The translations under genes and the position numbers were made by a program. DNA of 64,000 nucleotides from Kineothrix alysoides (GTDB lineage: Bacteria > Bacillota > Clostridia > Lachnospirales > Lachnospiraceae), in the NCBI RefSeq assembly GCF_000732725.1, contig NZ_JPNB01000002.1:62001-126000 (forward strand). The letters run 5' to 3'. Shown one piece after another: positions 8,312 to 16,523 of the stretch. Position 1 is the first letter of the stretch; each line of letters begins with the position of its first letter. The notes beneath the pieces are model-generated. The model saw only the letters and a program-made list of their open reading frames with translations. It was not told the origin of the DNA and searched no databases.

Positions 8312-9655
8312 TTAGAAAATTCTTCTAACAGAAAGAGGTGTTCTATAATTAGCATTGGATACGATAATACCTGTCTTAGAAGTAGAGGCGTGAACAATCT
8401 GGCCATTTCCAATATATAAAGCCACATGTCCGGAATAGCATACGAGGTCACCAGGCTGCGCATTCTCCAGTCCGTTTACCGCAGCTCCCACGCTCCTATC
8501 TGCCGACGAAGAGTGAGGCAGGCCTACACCAAAGTTCGAATAAACACTCATAACAAATCCAGAGCAATCGGTTCCGTTCGTAAGGCTCGAACCGCCATAT
8601 ACATATGGATTACCTACAAATTGAAGCGCATAATCCGCCACAGAACGCCCCATTGAACTTCCACCGCTGGAAGTATATGTAACCGCCTGCTTCGAGGAAC
8701 TTGACTTAGTAGCTCTTGCCGCTGCTGCCTGTGCTGCTTTTCTCTCCGCTTCTTCCTTGGCGAGTCTGGCAGCTTCTTCTTCCTTAGACTCTGCCTTGAC
8801 GAATTCTGTAGAAAGCGTTATGTAATCCGTAGAAACGTAGCCATCGCCTTCCTCTATGTTCACCTTTACCCAATCATCCATTTCTTCCGTTACGATCAGC
8901 TCATCTTCAATCGGTATCAGACCGAGTACTGTCGTATCCATTCCCGGCTGCTCGCGCACCTTCAAGGTCGTCGTCGTAACCGTTGCAATTCTCGTTCCTA
9001 CTTCTTTCGCAAGAGCGATGGCATTCTCACCCGTCACACAATATTCGCCTTTTACATATCCTGTTACGGAACCGGAATTGATTTCATACCAGCCGTCGGT
9101 CTCCGAAATAAAGGTTCCTACCGATTTATCATAAAGCTTTCCAACGATTTCTCCATCCTCGCTGGGGGTATTTCTTACATTTACGTAATCATTTACCTTT
9201 GCAATAACAAGGCTCTTGAAGCCTTCCTCTTCATCCTTCTTGTCCAGCTTCTTCTCCACGCTCTTCAAAATGCTTTCATCCACGTTAGATGCATCAACTA
9301 TCTTTGTCTCTTCAATAGTCTTTTGTTCTGCTTTCGTGGTATCGCCGGAAACCGCCTCCGCATTTCCCGTTACGGATGTTGTACTCGCGCTTCCTGCAGT
9401 CGTAGGAGCCTGCGCACTGCTATTCGATGTATTTCCCGATACGCCGGCGCTATTTGTGCTCTGAATCTTCTGCGTATCCGCCTCATCCTTAATATTCTTC
9501 AAGGAAGTGGCATTGGAAGCCAAAGTATAATCGATTCCTGCAGACGGCAATACGGAAGAAATCCCCGTCGCCGCATTTGTCTTTATGTCAATACTTGAAA
9601 ATGTAAGAACTGCTGTCACTGCACATATTACAATTTTCACGTTCTTATGTCTCAT
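8312..9655 (-). CDS. Secreted SH3b-NlpC/P60 peptidoglycan hydrolase
   Basis: A 447-residue exported cell-wall hydrolase. A signal peptide covers ~1-28 (hydrophobic VIVICAVTAVLTF, then NAA). A Ser/Thr-rich linker follows to ~145, then two SH3b wall-binding domains (~152-207 and ~222-281), an Ala/Glu/Lys-rich helical linker (~290-315) and a C-terminal NlpC/P60 domain (~337-447). Catalytic residues are Cys364 (TDCSGF), His410 (GHVALYIG) and His422 (IVHAS). P60 enzymes cut the D-Glu to diamino-acid bond in stem peptides. GGAGGA about ten bases upstream supports the start. A WalR-like box lies in the promoter region, fitting growth-linked control of wall hydrolases. The gene has its own terminator. 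Confidence 0.93.
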   Translation of the reverse strand: MRHKNVKIVICAVTAVLTFSSIDIKTNAATGISSVLPSAGIDYTLASNATSLKNIKDEADTQKIQSTNSAGVSGNTSNSSAQAPTTAGSASTTSVTGNAEAVSGDTTKAEQKTIEETKIVDASNVDESILKSVEKKLDKKDEEEGFKSLVIAKVNDYVNVRNTPSEDGEIVGKLYDKSVGTFISETDGWYEINSGSVTGYVKGEYCVTGENAIALAKEVGTRIATVTTTTLKVREQPGMDTTVLGLIPIEDELIVTEEMDDWVKVNIEEGDGYVSTDYITLSTEFVKAESKEEEAARLAKEEAERKAAQAAAARATKSSSSKQAVTYTSSGGSSMGRSVADYALQFVGNPYVYGGSSLTNGTDCSGFVMSVYSNFGVGLPHSSSADRSVGAAVNGLENAQPGDLVCYSGHVALYIGNGQIVHASTSKTGIIVSNANYRTPLSVRRIF

Positions 9656-9699
9656 ATAAGAAATATCCTCCGTTAATTGTTAACGCTAGTATTAAATTT

Positions 9700-9716
9700 A
9701 TTACAAATTTATTACA
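9700..9716 (-). promoter_or_regulatory. WalR (YycF)-type box
   Basis: On the minus strand TGTAAT-AAATT-TGTAAT, an exact fit to the WalR consensus TGTWAH-N5-TGTWAH, about 50 bases upstream of a secreted P60 hydrolase. WalR is known to activate wall-hydrolase genes in Firmicutes. Confidence 0.6.
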
Positions 9717-9768
9717 TCTGTAAAATAATATAACACCTTTGTAATACTTTGTCAACGTTAGGATACAT

Positions 9769-9876
9769 TTACCAAATTTTTCTTATCATGAATCCGGCAG
9801 ATATCATTATCATACAAAAAATGTATACAATAACAAAGCTGCTGACGATAATACGCACATATTCAGCGGTAATCAT
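9769..9876 (-). CDS. Possible 35-aa single-span membrane peptide
   Basis: A 36-codon frame with an ATG start, an AGGGG three bases before it and one hydrophobic stretch (IIVSSFVIVYIFCMIMI) followed by a basic tail ending KIW. It lies between the flippase gene and the P60 hydrolase, in the same direction. It could be a small membrane protein or a chance frame; the ribosome site is too close for an ideal start. No family recognised. The rest of the 9656-9981 gap holds the hydrolase's promoter region. Confidence 0.3.
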   Translation of the reverse strand: MITAEYVRIIVSSFVIVYIFCMIMISAGFMIRKIW

Positions 9877-9981
9877 ATTCCCCTAAAGCTTCACCATCAG
9901 AGTCTTTTTGTCATTGTTTTGTAATATCCGGCATCTGAAACAGCAGGCTTCCCATGAACATTCTCTTAACCTTCTGCCTAT

Positions 9982-11535
9982 TTACATGTTGCCCTTTGCT
10001 TTCTTTTTCCTAAGAACCATTTCTATTACTTTTTCTATATAAGATACCAAGGTCTGAAAATCGTTCATTTTAAAGCTGGAGGCCAAAAATACAGCCGTGG
10101 CAACAATTACGCTGATAATTCCCTTTACAATAATACTTCCTAACAAAATATCAATAGTAAACAGAGAGGAAATCCTTAACGCTGCAAATGCAGTAATTCC
10201 CAAAAGGACCATGCGAAATAGAAATTTCGCATAATAGCTGTAAGGCTTCTCCTTCACATAATACTTATATACCACTACCGTTCTTCCCATAAAGATAAGC
10301 AGATGCCCTATTACCGTTCCAAACATGATACCGGTAATTCCTACTATCGGCGCCAGTATAAGGGATATAGCCACATTTACAACAGCAGCCGCTATCATAT
10401 AATCTCTATCAGTTTCAAAATGTCCCAGCGTATTTCGAAAATAAGTCATCGGATTGTTGCAGATAGCCACGAATACATTGGCAGACAGCATAAATAAGAA
10501 AGACAACGGAAGCTGTAACTCCGACTTCGCCAACCAAAAGAAAATGAAATCCTGCCCTACCACGATCATTCCCGTAGCCGCCACCAGCCCCATGTAAAAT
10601 CCGGCCAGATCAAGGGCACCAAAGAAGGAGACTCCCTTTTTCTCTTCATCGGCATATACAAGGTTGCCTATGCTGGCTTGCAGTGCACTGAATATAGAAA
10701 TAATAAGCTCCTGGATCTTAGCAGAAATCATCCTGTAATTGCTGACCATTCCTACCGTTCCGATTCCCAGCATCCCGGAAATAATGATATCGTCAGAGCT
10801 GCCGTATATGGTACCGGCAATTTTAGTCGCCATCATGTTTTTCACATCATGCCCCAGATTCAGTTCCTTAATATCCGCTTTGCTTATCTTCACCTTAGTG
10901 ATCTCAGGATATTTTTTTCGGGACCACCATGCGATAATCAGGTTTGAAATAATATTATTGGCAACAGCAACGAGCAAATAACCGACATAGCTTTGGAATC
11001 TAATCAATACGAAAATCTTAAGTGAGGTAGAAACAATACTCATAAGCGTATCCACTGTAGTGCAGAAATATATTTTCTGGTGGGTAACGAAAAGTATCCT
11101 TCTATATGCGAGGAAATAAGTACATATGGTAGCCAACAGCTGCAAATAATAAATGGTGTAAATGAACAGCCTGTCCTCACCCGCCATCTGCTCCTTCAAA
11201 ATGAAAGGAAGAAAGAGGCTGGTAACTACACCGGCAACCAACACGAAACTCCCTACAATCTTATATATCATCTTATAAATATATAGAAGCTTTCGAATCT
11301 GCTGCGTGTTGTTAGTCGCGATTTCACTGTACATATGGTAAGTGATAATACTCGCAATTCCCATTTCCGATAACGTAAGAAAGGAGAAAATTGAGGTAAA
11401 CAGTCCGTCATAACCCAGATAATCCACTGTAAGAACGTTCAAGAAAATACGGCGCGACAGTAGATTGAGCCCCAGCAGCAAAAGCGCGGAGCCCCATATA
11501 TAAATTAAATTGATCAATGTATTTTTGATTCTCAT
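9982..11535 (-). CDS. Polysaccharide flippase (Wzx/MOP superfamily)
   Basis: A 517-residue integral membrane protein with about 12-14 hydrophobic helices and the N-terminal pattern of O-antigen/teichuronic-acid transporters (NLIYIWGSALLLLGLNLLSRRIF). Such proteins flip undecaprenyl-linked glycan units across the membrane. It overlaps the upstream pyruvyltransferase gene by four bases (ATGA), which indicates translational coupling. With that enzyme and the GT2 gene further upstream it forms a small surface-polysaccharide module. The substrate is unknown. The basic tail (LRKKKAKGNM) is consistent with a cytoplasmic C-terminus. Confidence 0.88.
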   Translation of the reverse strand: MRIKNTLINLIYIWGSALLLLGLNLLSRRIFLNVLTVDYLGYDGLFTSIFSFLTLSEMGIASIITYHMYSEIATNNTQQIRKLLYIYKMIYKIVGSFVLVAGVVTSLFLPFILKEQMAGEDRLFIYTIYYLQLLATICTYFLAYRRILFVTHQKIYFCTTVDTLMSIVSTSLKIFVLIRFQSYVGYLLVAVANNIISNLIIAWWSRKKYPEITKVKISKADIKELNLGHDVKNMMATKIAGTIYGSSDDIIISGMLGIGTVGMVSNYRMISAKIQELIISIFSALQASIGNLVYADEEKKGVSFFGALDLAGFYMGLVAATGMIVVGQDFIFFWLAKSELQLPLSFLFMLSANVFVAICNNPMTYFRNTLGHFETDRDYMIAAAVVNVAISLILAPIVGITGIMFGTVIGHLLIFMGRTVVVYKYYVKEKPYSYYAKFLFRMVLLGITAFAALRISSLFTIDILLGSIIVKGIISVIVATAVFLASSFKMNDFQTLVSYIEKVIEMVLRKKKAKGNM

Positions 11536-12728
11536 CCTTGTACCCTTACACTATTCCATATCTTTTCGATTTCATCTCCCGTTTTATACGCCTCTTTCGC
11601 GTAGCTGGGGATGACTTCCTTCAAATGCTTCCTTATTTCCTCTTCATAATCCAACATCCACTGGAAGGCATCGATCAACGCTTCTTCATTTTCAAGCTGC
11701 TGTACCGGAAGCACATAATTGTCATAGGCCCCAAATAAGTCTTTGGCTATCCCCTTGGCCTTCACGGAATATCCCGCTACCAGTGTAGGAACGCAAGAAG
11801 AATAAGCCGCAATCGTAGCATGTGTCCTTGCCCCGATGAACATACGGCATCTGGAGATGTAGCCTTTCAGCTCCTCGCAAGTGCCGTCCTCTATCTTAAT
11901 CACTCTCTTCGTATGTGCATATGTGCGGTAAAGCTCCTCTATCGGAATTCGGTCATTGTTCCTATCCCATACCACATGAGGAATCAATGCGACCTGCATA
12001 TCCGTAGTCCCGATTATATGCTCTATCAGCCTTTTGTAACTGGATAGAAGGATTCCCTCTTTTCCTTCGCAGTCCATGACTAACGGACTTATATTAATTC
12101 CCACCGTCTTGCCTTCTAAAAAACCTTCGGGCAAGGGAAGTCTTTTTTCCTTCAGGGTAAAAGCCGGGTCAGGATAGCAAAGGATGTCCGGAGATCCCCC
12201 TGCATTTTTATAATGCGATACAAGAGCTTCGTAGGTGATGGACTCTCTCGCTATGATCATCTTATACCTGGCAAGGTCCTCGCTGATCTCCTTCCTGTTA
12301 AGAAGCTCCGGCTCAATGGAACAGCCCACCAGCATGGTCGCTGTTCCTTCCCGGTTAAAGGCCGAGTTTGCCAAAAATAAATCGTTCAGCATCATATCAT
12401 AGCAATAATTATCGCCTCCGATAGAAATCGCCAGAGGGGAACGCTTTTTCCCAAACACTTCATGATAACGGTATAAAATAAAGCTTTCCTTATCCTTCGT
12501 AATCTTACGATATATATAATACAAAATGTGGGCCAGCTTGTGATTAGAAAACTTCCTCTCCTGTATCAGCTCGCACATTCCGTTCACCGAATATTTTTCA
12601 TCCTCTTTTTTGCTGTTAGTAACCAGCGCCACTTCCGTTTTCAGCATTCCACAGAGCGTGTTGACTATCGCTTCACAGCCATGATTTCCGCTTCCTGCAT
12701 GTGTATAAAAAACAATTTTTTCCCGCAC
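11532..12728 (-). CDS. Polysaccharide pyruvyl transferase family protein
   Basis: A 398-residue cytoplasmic protein of the CsaB/WcaK family. The N-terminus has the typical HAGSGNHGCEAIV loop, and the C-terminal half the GARTHATIAAYSSCVPTLVAGYSVKAKG motif. Family members add pyruvate ketals from PEP to sugars in surface polymers. The start is GTG at 12728, eight bases after GAGGAAGG. It overlaps the flippase gene by four bases. An 8-bp hairpin stands just upstream between this gene and the GT2 gene. Confidence 0.85.
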   Translation of the reverse strand: MREKIVFYTHAGSGNHGCEAIVNTLCGMLKTEVALVTNSKKEDEKYSVNGMCELIQERKFSNHKLAHILYYIYRKITKDKESFILYRYHEVFGKKRSPLAISIGGDNYCYDMMLNDLFLANSAFNREGTATMLVGCSIEPELLNRKEISEDLARYKMIIARESITYEALVSHYKNAGGSPDILCYPDPAFTLKEKRLPLPEGFLEGKTVGINISPLVMDCEGKEGILLSSYKRLIEHIIGTTDMQVALIPHVVWDRNNDRIPIEELYRTYAHTKRVIKIEDGTCEELKGYISRCRMFIGARTHATIAAYSSCVPTLVAGYSVKAKGIAKDLFGAYDNYVLPVQQLENEEALIDAFQWMLDYEEEIRKHLKEVIPSYAKEAYKTGDEIEKIWNSVRVQG

Positions 12729-12744
12729 GTTTTTTTCCTTCCTC

Positions 12745-12771
12745 GTAACTGTTAAGCACCTTCACAGTTAC
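12745..12771. repeat. Intergenic hairpin before pyruvyltransferase gene
   Basis: Perfect 8-bp inverted repeat GTAACTGT / ACAGTTAC with an 11-base loop, directly before the ribosome site of the downstream gene. There is no T-run, so it is more likely an mRNA-processing or stability element than a terminator. Confidence 0.5.
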
Positions 12772-12809
12772 CGTTTCGCAACACGAGTATTAAAGTTATA
12801 TCAATAAAC

Positions 12810-13826
12810 TCATCGTTTCATATAATCATAGGTCCGTATCAGCATTCGAAAGCATCCTAACACGAAAAGATTCGGGTATCTCATCGTAAAGCGGCAAAGC
12901 TTTCCTACCGTCTCATTTACCTCTATCGGATAACATTTAAGTTTTACCGGAGTCTGCTCTTTCTGGCAGATTCGCCGCATAGTCTTACTGTAAGCCTTAT
13001 AGCTTCCTCTTGCCTCATTTTTCAAAACGAGCATCAAAAGATACAAATACTCTCTTTCACACTGCTCCTTTCTATAGGCTTCCTTCTTCTGTAAAAGAGC
13101 TTCCAATACCTCTTTTAAATACCGGATGTTCTCATATAGGCCTTTGTTATATTTATGAACAATGGAAGAATCCAGGAAAAGATAATGGTAGTATTCGGCC
13201 CCATCCATAATGACAATCCTGTCACAATCTAAGATTGCCGGAATCGCAATTGTCATATCATCTCCCATGCGCAGCTTGAAATCCCAATATTTTGTATTGG
13301 CGGTCAAAAGCTCTCTGGAAAAGAGCTTCATGCACCGGGACATGGATACCGTACGGTTCTCATGGCCAAGAAGTTCTCCCCATATTTCCTTTTCTAAGCG
13401 TTCACCTTCGTAGACGCCGGGCCTTGCGCCGTGACGCCCTCCCTTTTTCGTGCCGGTCTTATCCTCTATAACGAAGTTACAGCAAACAATCTGTTTCTTA
13501 TCTGCCTCGAGCCGAAGGCTCATCTCATAAAGCATCTTTTCATCCAGCCAGTCATCGCTGTCACAAAAACATATATATTCTCCCGTACTCACCGCAAGGC
13601 CTTCCATACAGGCCTTATTGGGTCCTCCATTCTTCACATGGAGACTTCTTATCTCATTATGCTTTTTAGCCAGTTCATCACATATCCTGCCGCTTGTATC
13701 CGCAGACTCGTCATCCACAAGAATAATCTCTTTGTTTTCATAAGTCTGGTTCAATATACTGTTTACACACCGTTCCAGATACTTTTCCACATTATAGACC
13801 GGAACAATAATGCTGATCTTATGCAT
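12810..13826 (-). CDS. Family 2 glycosyltransferase
   Basis: A 338-residue GT-A fold enzyme. It opens with KISIIVPVYNVEKYLERCVNSIL, has the nucleotide-sugar motif DDES and the metal-binding FCDSDDWLD at ~91-99. GT2 enzymes transfer sugars from NDP donors during surface-glycan assembly. It begins 16 bases after trxB ends, so it is probably co-transcribed with trxB, the SDR and metF, and leads into the pyruvyltransferase-flippase pair. Acceptor and sugar cannot be told. Confidence 0.88.
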   Translation of the reverse strand: MHKISIIVPVYNVEKYLERCVNSILNQTYENKEIILVDDESADTSGRICDELAKKHNEIRSLHVKNGGPNKACMEGLAVSTGEYICFCDSDDWLDEKMLYEMSLRLEADKKQIVCCNFVIEDKTGTKKGGRHGARPGVYEGERLEKEIWGELLGHENRTVSMSRCMKLFSRELLTANTKYWDFKLRMGDDMTIAIPAILDCDRIVIMDGAEYYHYLFLDSSIVHKYNKGLYENIRYLKEVLEALLQKKEAYRKEQCEREYLYLLMLVLKNEARGSYKAYSKTMRRICQKEQTPVKLKCYPIEVNETVGKLCRFTMRYPNLFVLGCFRMLIRTYDYMKR

Positions 13827-13842
13827 CGATTCACTCCATTTT

Positions 13843-14829
13843 CTACAGAAAATAATTCTGAATGCTCGTCACCGCATTGGCGCCGTCGGCTACAGCTGTG
13901 ATAATCTGTCTGAGCTTTTTGGTTCTGACATCTCCCGCTGCAAAGATTCCGGCTGTGTGCGTAACACAGTCCTCATCTGCAACAATATATCCTCTCTCAT
14001 CGCATTTCACGGCATTTCCGAAGCTTTCCGTATTCGGATGGATTCCTACAGCAATGAATACACCATCCACCGCAAGCTCCTTTTTTTCCTCCGTCTTCAG
14101 ATCGCGCAGAAGAAGGCCCTGTACCTGATCCTCTCCCTTGATTTCCTCCACTACCGTATCCCATATCACTTCCACATTATCAAGACTGCTTAAGCTTTCC
14201 TGAAGGATGTTAGCTGCCCGAAGCTCGTTTCTTCTATGAATCAAATATACCTTCTTGCTCGTTCTCGCCAAGAAAATCGCATCCTCCACCGCTACGTCGC
14301 CGCCGCCTACTACCGCCACCGTGCGGTTTCTGAAAAAGGCTCCATCGCAGGTAGCGCAGTAGGAAACGCCCATCCCCGCAAGCTCCTCTTCTCCCGGCAC
14401 TCCCAGTTTAGAATGAGAGGCGCCGGTAGCGATTAGAATCGTTCTCGTTTCGTAATCTCCCTGACTGGTACTTATGCGATGTACGCGTTTCTTCCTGCAG
14501 GCGTCCAAATCAATATCCGCCGCTTTCATATCCTGCATGGGATGTTCGTTGCAGCCCGGAGCATCGATACTTTTAACGCCCGACACTTCCGCTTCCACAA
14601 ATTCAATCTCCATATTATCCGCATGTTCTCTGAACTTCATTCCCAAATCGAAGCCGTTGATTCCCGGAAGTCCAAGATAATTATCCACCTCATAGGTGGT
14701 AAGCACCTGCCCTCCGCTCATAGTACTCTTTTCCAAAACCAAGGTCTTGAGACCTGCTCTCTTCGCATATATTGCCGCCGACAGCCCTGCCGGCCCTGAT
14801 CCGATAATTACTAAATCGTACATAGTCAT
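13843..14829 (-). CDS. trxB: Thioredoxin reductase
   Basis: A 328-residue flavoprotein that uses NADPH to reduce thioredoxin. It has the FAD-binding GSGPAGLSAAIYAKRAG (10-26), the redox pair Cys158-Ala-Thr-Cys161 in CATCDGAFF, the NADPH-binding GGGDVAVEDA (~175-184) and the C-terminal FAD motif GIFAAGDVR. It is some 15-20 residues longer than usual because of an insertion at ~88-115 that carries two extra Cys (PGCNEHPMQD...DACRKKRVHR). It sits 19 bases from the SDR gene, and the GT2 gene follows closely. Assignment is secure; the insertion's role is unknown. Confidence 0.94.
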   Translation of the reverse strand: MTMYDLVIIGSGPAGLSAAIYAKRAGLKTLVLEKSTMSGGQVLTTYEVDNYLGLPGINGFDLGMKFREHADNMEIEFVEAEVSGVKSIDAPGCNEHPMQDMKAADIDLDACRKKRVHRISTSQGDYETRTILIATGASHSKLGVPGEEELAGMGVSYCATCDGAFFRNRTVAVVGGGDVAVEDAIFLARTSKKVYLIHRRNELRAANILQESLSSLDNVEVIWDTVVEEIKGEDQVQGLLLRDLKTEEKKELAVDGVFIAVGIHPNTESFGNAVKCDERGYIVADEDCVTHTAGIFAAGDVRTKKLRQIITAVADGANAVTSIQNYFL

Positions 14830-14848
14830 CCCTCTATTCTTTCTTAAT

Positions 14849-15568
14849 TCAGCACCATCCGCCGTCCATCGTTATAATCTGCCCCGTCATATATTCAGGT
14901 GCATCGATAATCTGCAGGATGAGTTTCGCCGCTTCTTCCGGCCTTCCGAAACGATCTGCCGGTATTTCTTCTATAAGTGCCCTGAGCTCCTCTTCTTCAA
15001 AGCTCCGGTTCATATCCGTATCAATGACACCGCATGCTACTGCATTCACACATATATGGCTTGGTGCCAGCTCCTTTGCCAATGCCTTGGTAAAGCTGTT
15101 CACTCCGCCCTTTGAGGCGGAATAAGCCACCTCCATAGAAGCACCTGTGCTTCCCCATACCGATGATATATTAATAATTCTTCCCGACTTCTTCCTAAGC
15201 ATAAGCGGAATCGCAAGCTTGCAGGTATAAAAAACGGAGTTCAAATTGGTATCTATTATTTCCTGCCATTTGGAAACCTCCATTTCCGACAAAAGCCCGA
15301 TATAAGAAATACCTGCATTGTTCACCAATACGTCCAAATCGGGAATATTCCTAAAAAGGTCGCTGACCTCTTCATAACTCCCCATATTACATATATATGC
15401 CGCGCAACGAATATGGTAATTTTTTTCCAGCTTATCTTTCAGTTCTGACAGTTCCTCTTCCGACTGCCTGCATGTCAGGTACAAATCGTATCCTGCCTCT
15501 GCCAGACTCTCTGCTGCTGCGCGGCCGATACCACGGGACGCTCCGCTGACAAGTGCTGCTTTGCCCAT
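14849..15568 (-). CDS. SDR-family oxidoreductase, FabG-like
   Basis: A 239-residue short-chain dehydrogenase. The Rossmann cofactor motif is GASRGIGRAAA (9-19), NNAG lies at ~83-86, and the catalytic set is Ser136 (INISSVWG), Tyr149 and Lys153 (YSASK). The best match is 3-oxoacyl-ACP reductase or another NADPH-dependent sugar/keto reductase. The setting between metF and trxB, away from other fatty-acid genes, makes a dedicated FAS role unsure. It lies 21 bases after metF in the same run. Confidence 0.85.
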   Translation of the reverse strand: MGKAALVSGASRGIGRAAAESLAEAGYDLYLTCRQSEEELSELKDKLEKNYHIRCAAYICNMGSYEEVSDLFRNIPDLDVLVNNAGISYIGLLSEMEVSKWQEIIDTNLNSVFYTCKLAIPLMLRKKSGRIINISSVWGSTGASMEVAYSASKGGVNSFTKALAKELAPSHICVNAVACGVIDTDMNRSFEEEELRALIEEIPADRFGRPEEAAKLILQIIDAPEYMTGQIITMDGGWC

Positions 15569-15589
15569 ATATTATTATACACCTCTCCA

Positions 15590-16450
15590 TTAAATCAGAT
15601 TCTTAATTCCGTCGCATATTCTACGCGCCACTACCGGATTGTTCATCGTAAAAATATGTATGCCGCCCACTCCATTCGAAAGGAGCTCCACAATCTGGTC
15701 GATGGCATATGCCATTCCCGCATCGAACAGAGCCGCCTTATTATCGCCGTACTTATTTAAAATCTTTTGAAGCTTAGGGGGCAGAGAAGCTCCGCACATG
15801 GTCACCATCTTCTCTATCTGCGCCTTATTCGTCACCGGCATAATGCCTGCTTCCACCGGAGCATCGATTCCGGCAATCCGTACCTTCTCTACGAAATCAT
15901 AAAAAACCTGATTATCAAAAAACAACTGCGAAACCAGATGTCCGACTCCCGCATCCACCTTTTTCTTAAGATTGCGTATATCGCTTACAGGATCTGCCGC
16001 CTCCAGATGAGTCTCAGGGTAGCAGGCTCCGCTCACATTAAAATCTCCGTTTTTCTTAATGAACGCTACCAGCTCTCCGGCATACTTAAAATCGTGCCTG
16101 GGAGGAACCTCCGGATTGAAGTCACCTCGAAGCGCCAGTATATTCTTAAGCTGCGCCGCCTCAAGCTGCTTGAGAAGAATGCGTATTTCCTCTTCGCTGT
16201 GATTTATACACGTTAAGTGTACGAGCGGCTCTATTTCATATTCTTCTTTTATTTTTTTCGCAAGTTCTACGGTCTTATTTTTACCGCCGCTTCCTCCGGC
16301 TCCGAAGGTCACACTGATAAAATCAGGATTCAGCTTCGCTAACGTAGAAAGTGTCTCATCAATACTAAGAAGCGCCGCTTCTTTTTTGGGAGGAAATATT
16401 TCAAAAGACAGTACCGGTCTTTTTTCTTTGAATAAGTTTTCTATAATCAT
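15590..16450 (-). CDS. metF: 5,10-methylenetetrahydrofolate reductase
   Basis: A 286-residue TIM-barrel flavoenzyme that reduces methylene-THF to methyl-THF for methionine synthesis or the methyl branch of one-carbon metabolism. Family signs are the N-terminal LSFEIFPPKKEAA (14-26), SVTFGAGGSG (~46-55), HLTCINHS and the LALRGD loop. It is first in a run with the SDR, trxB and GT2 genes. No SAM riboswitch was seen upstream; a TATAAT-like box at the 16490 region could drive it. Confidence 0.94.
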   Translation of the reverse strand: MIIENLFKEKRPVLSFEIFPPKKEAALLSIDETLSTLAKLNPDFISVTFGAGGSGGKNKTVELAKKIKEEYEIEPLVHLTCINHSEEEIRILLKQLEAAQLKNILALRGDFNPEVPPRHDFKYAGELVAFIKKNGDFNVSGACYPETHLEAADPVSDIRNLKKKVDAGVGHLVSQLFFDNQVFYDFVEKVRIAGIDAPVEAGIMPVTNKAQIEKMVTMCGASLPPKLQKILNKYGDNKAALFDAGMAYAIDQIVELLSNGVGGIHIFTMNNPVVARRICDGIKNLI

Positions 16451-16523
16451 ATTTTTTCCGCTTTCGAATCCCCTGCTTTGTTTTTTATTTAATTATACTT
16501 TATATCCGTATATTTTTCTACTT

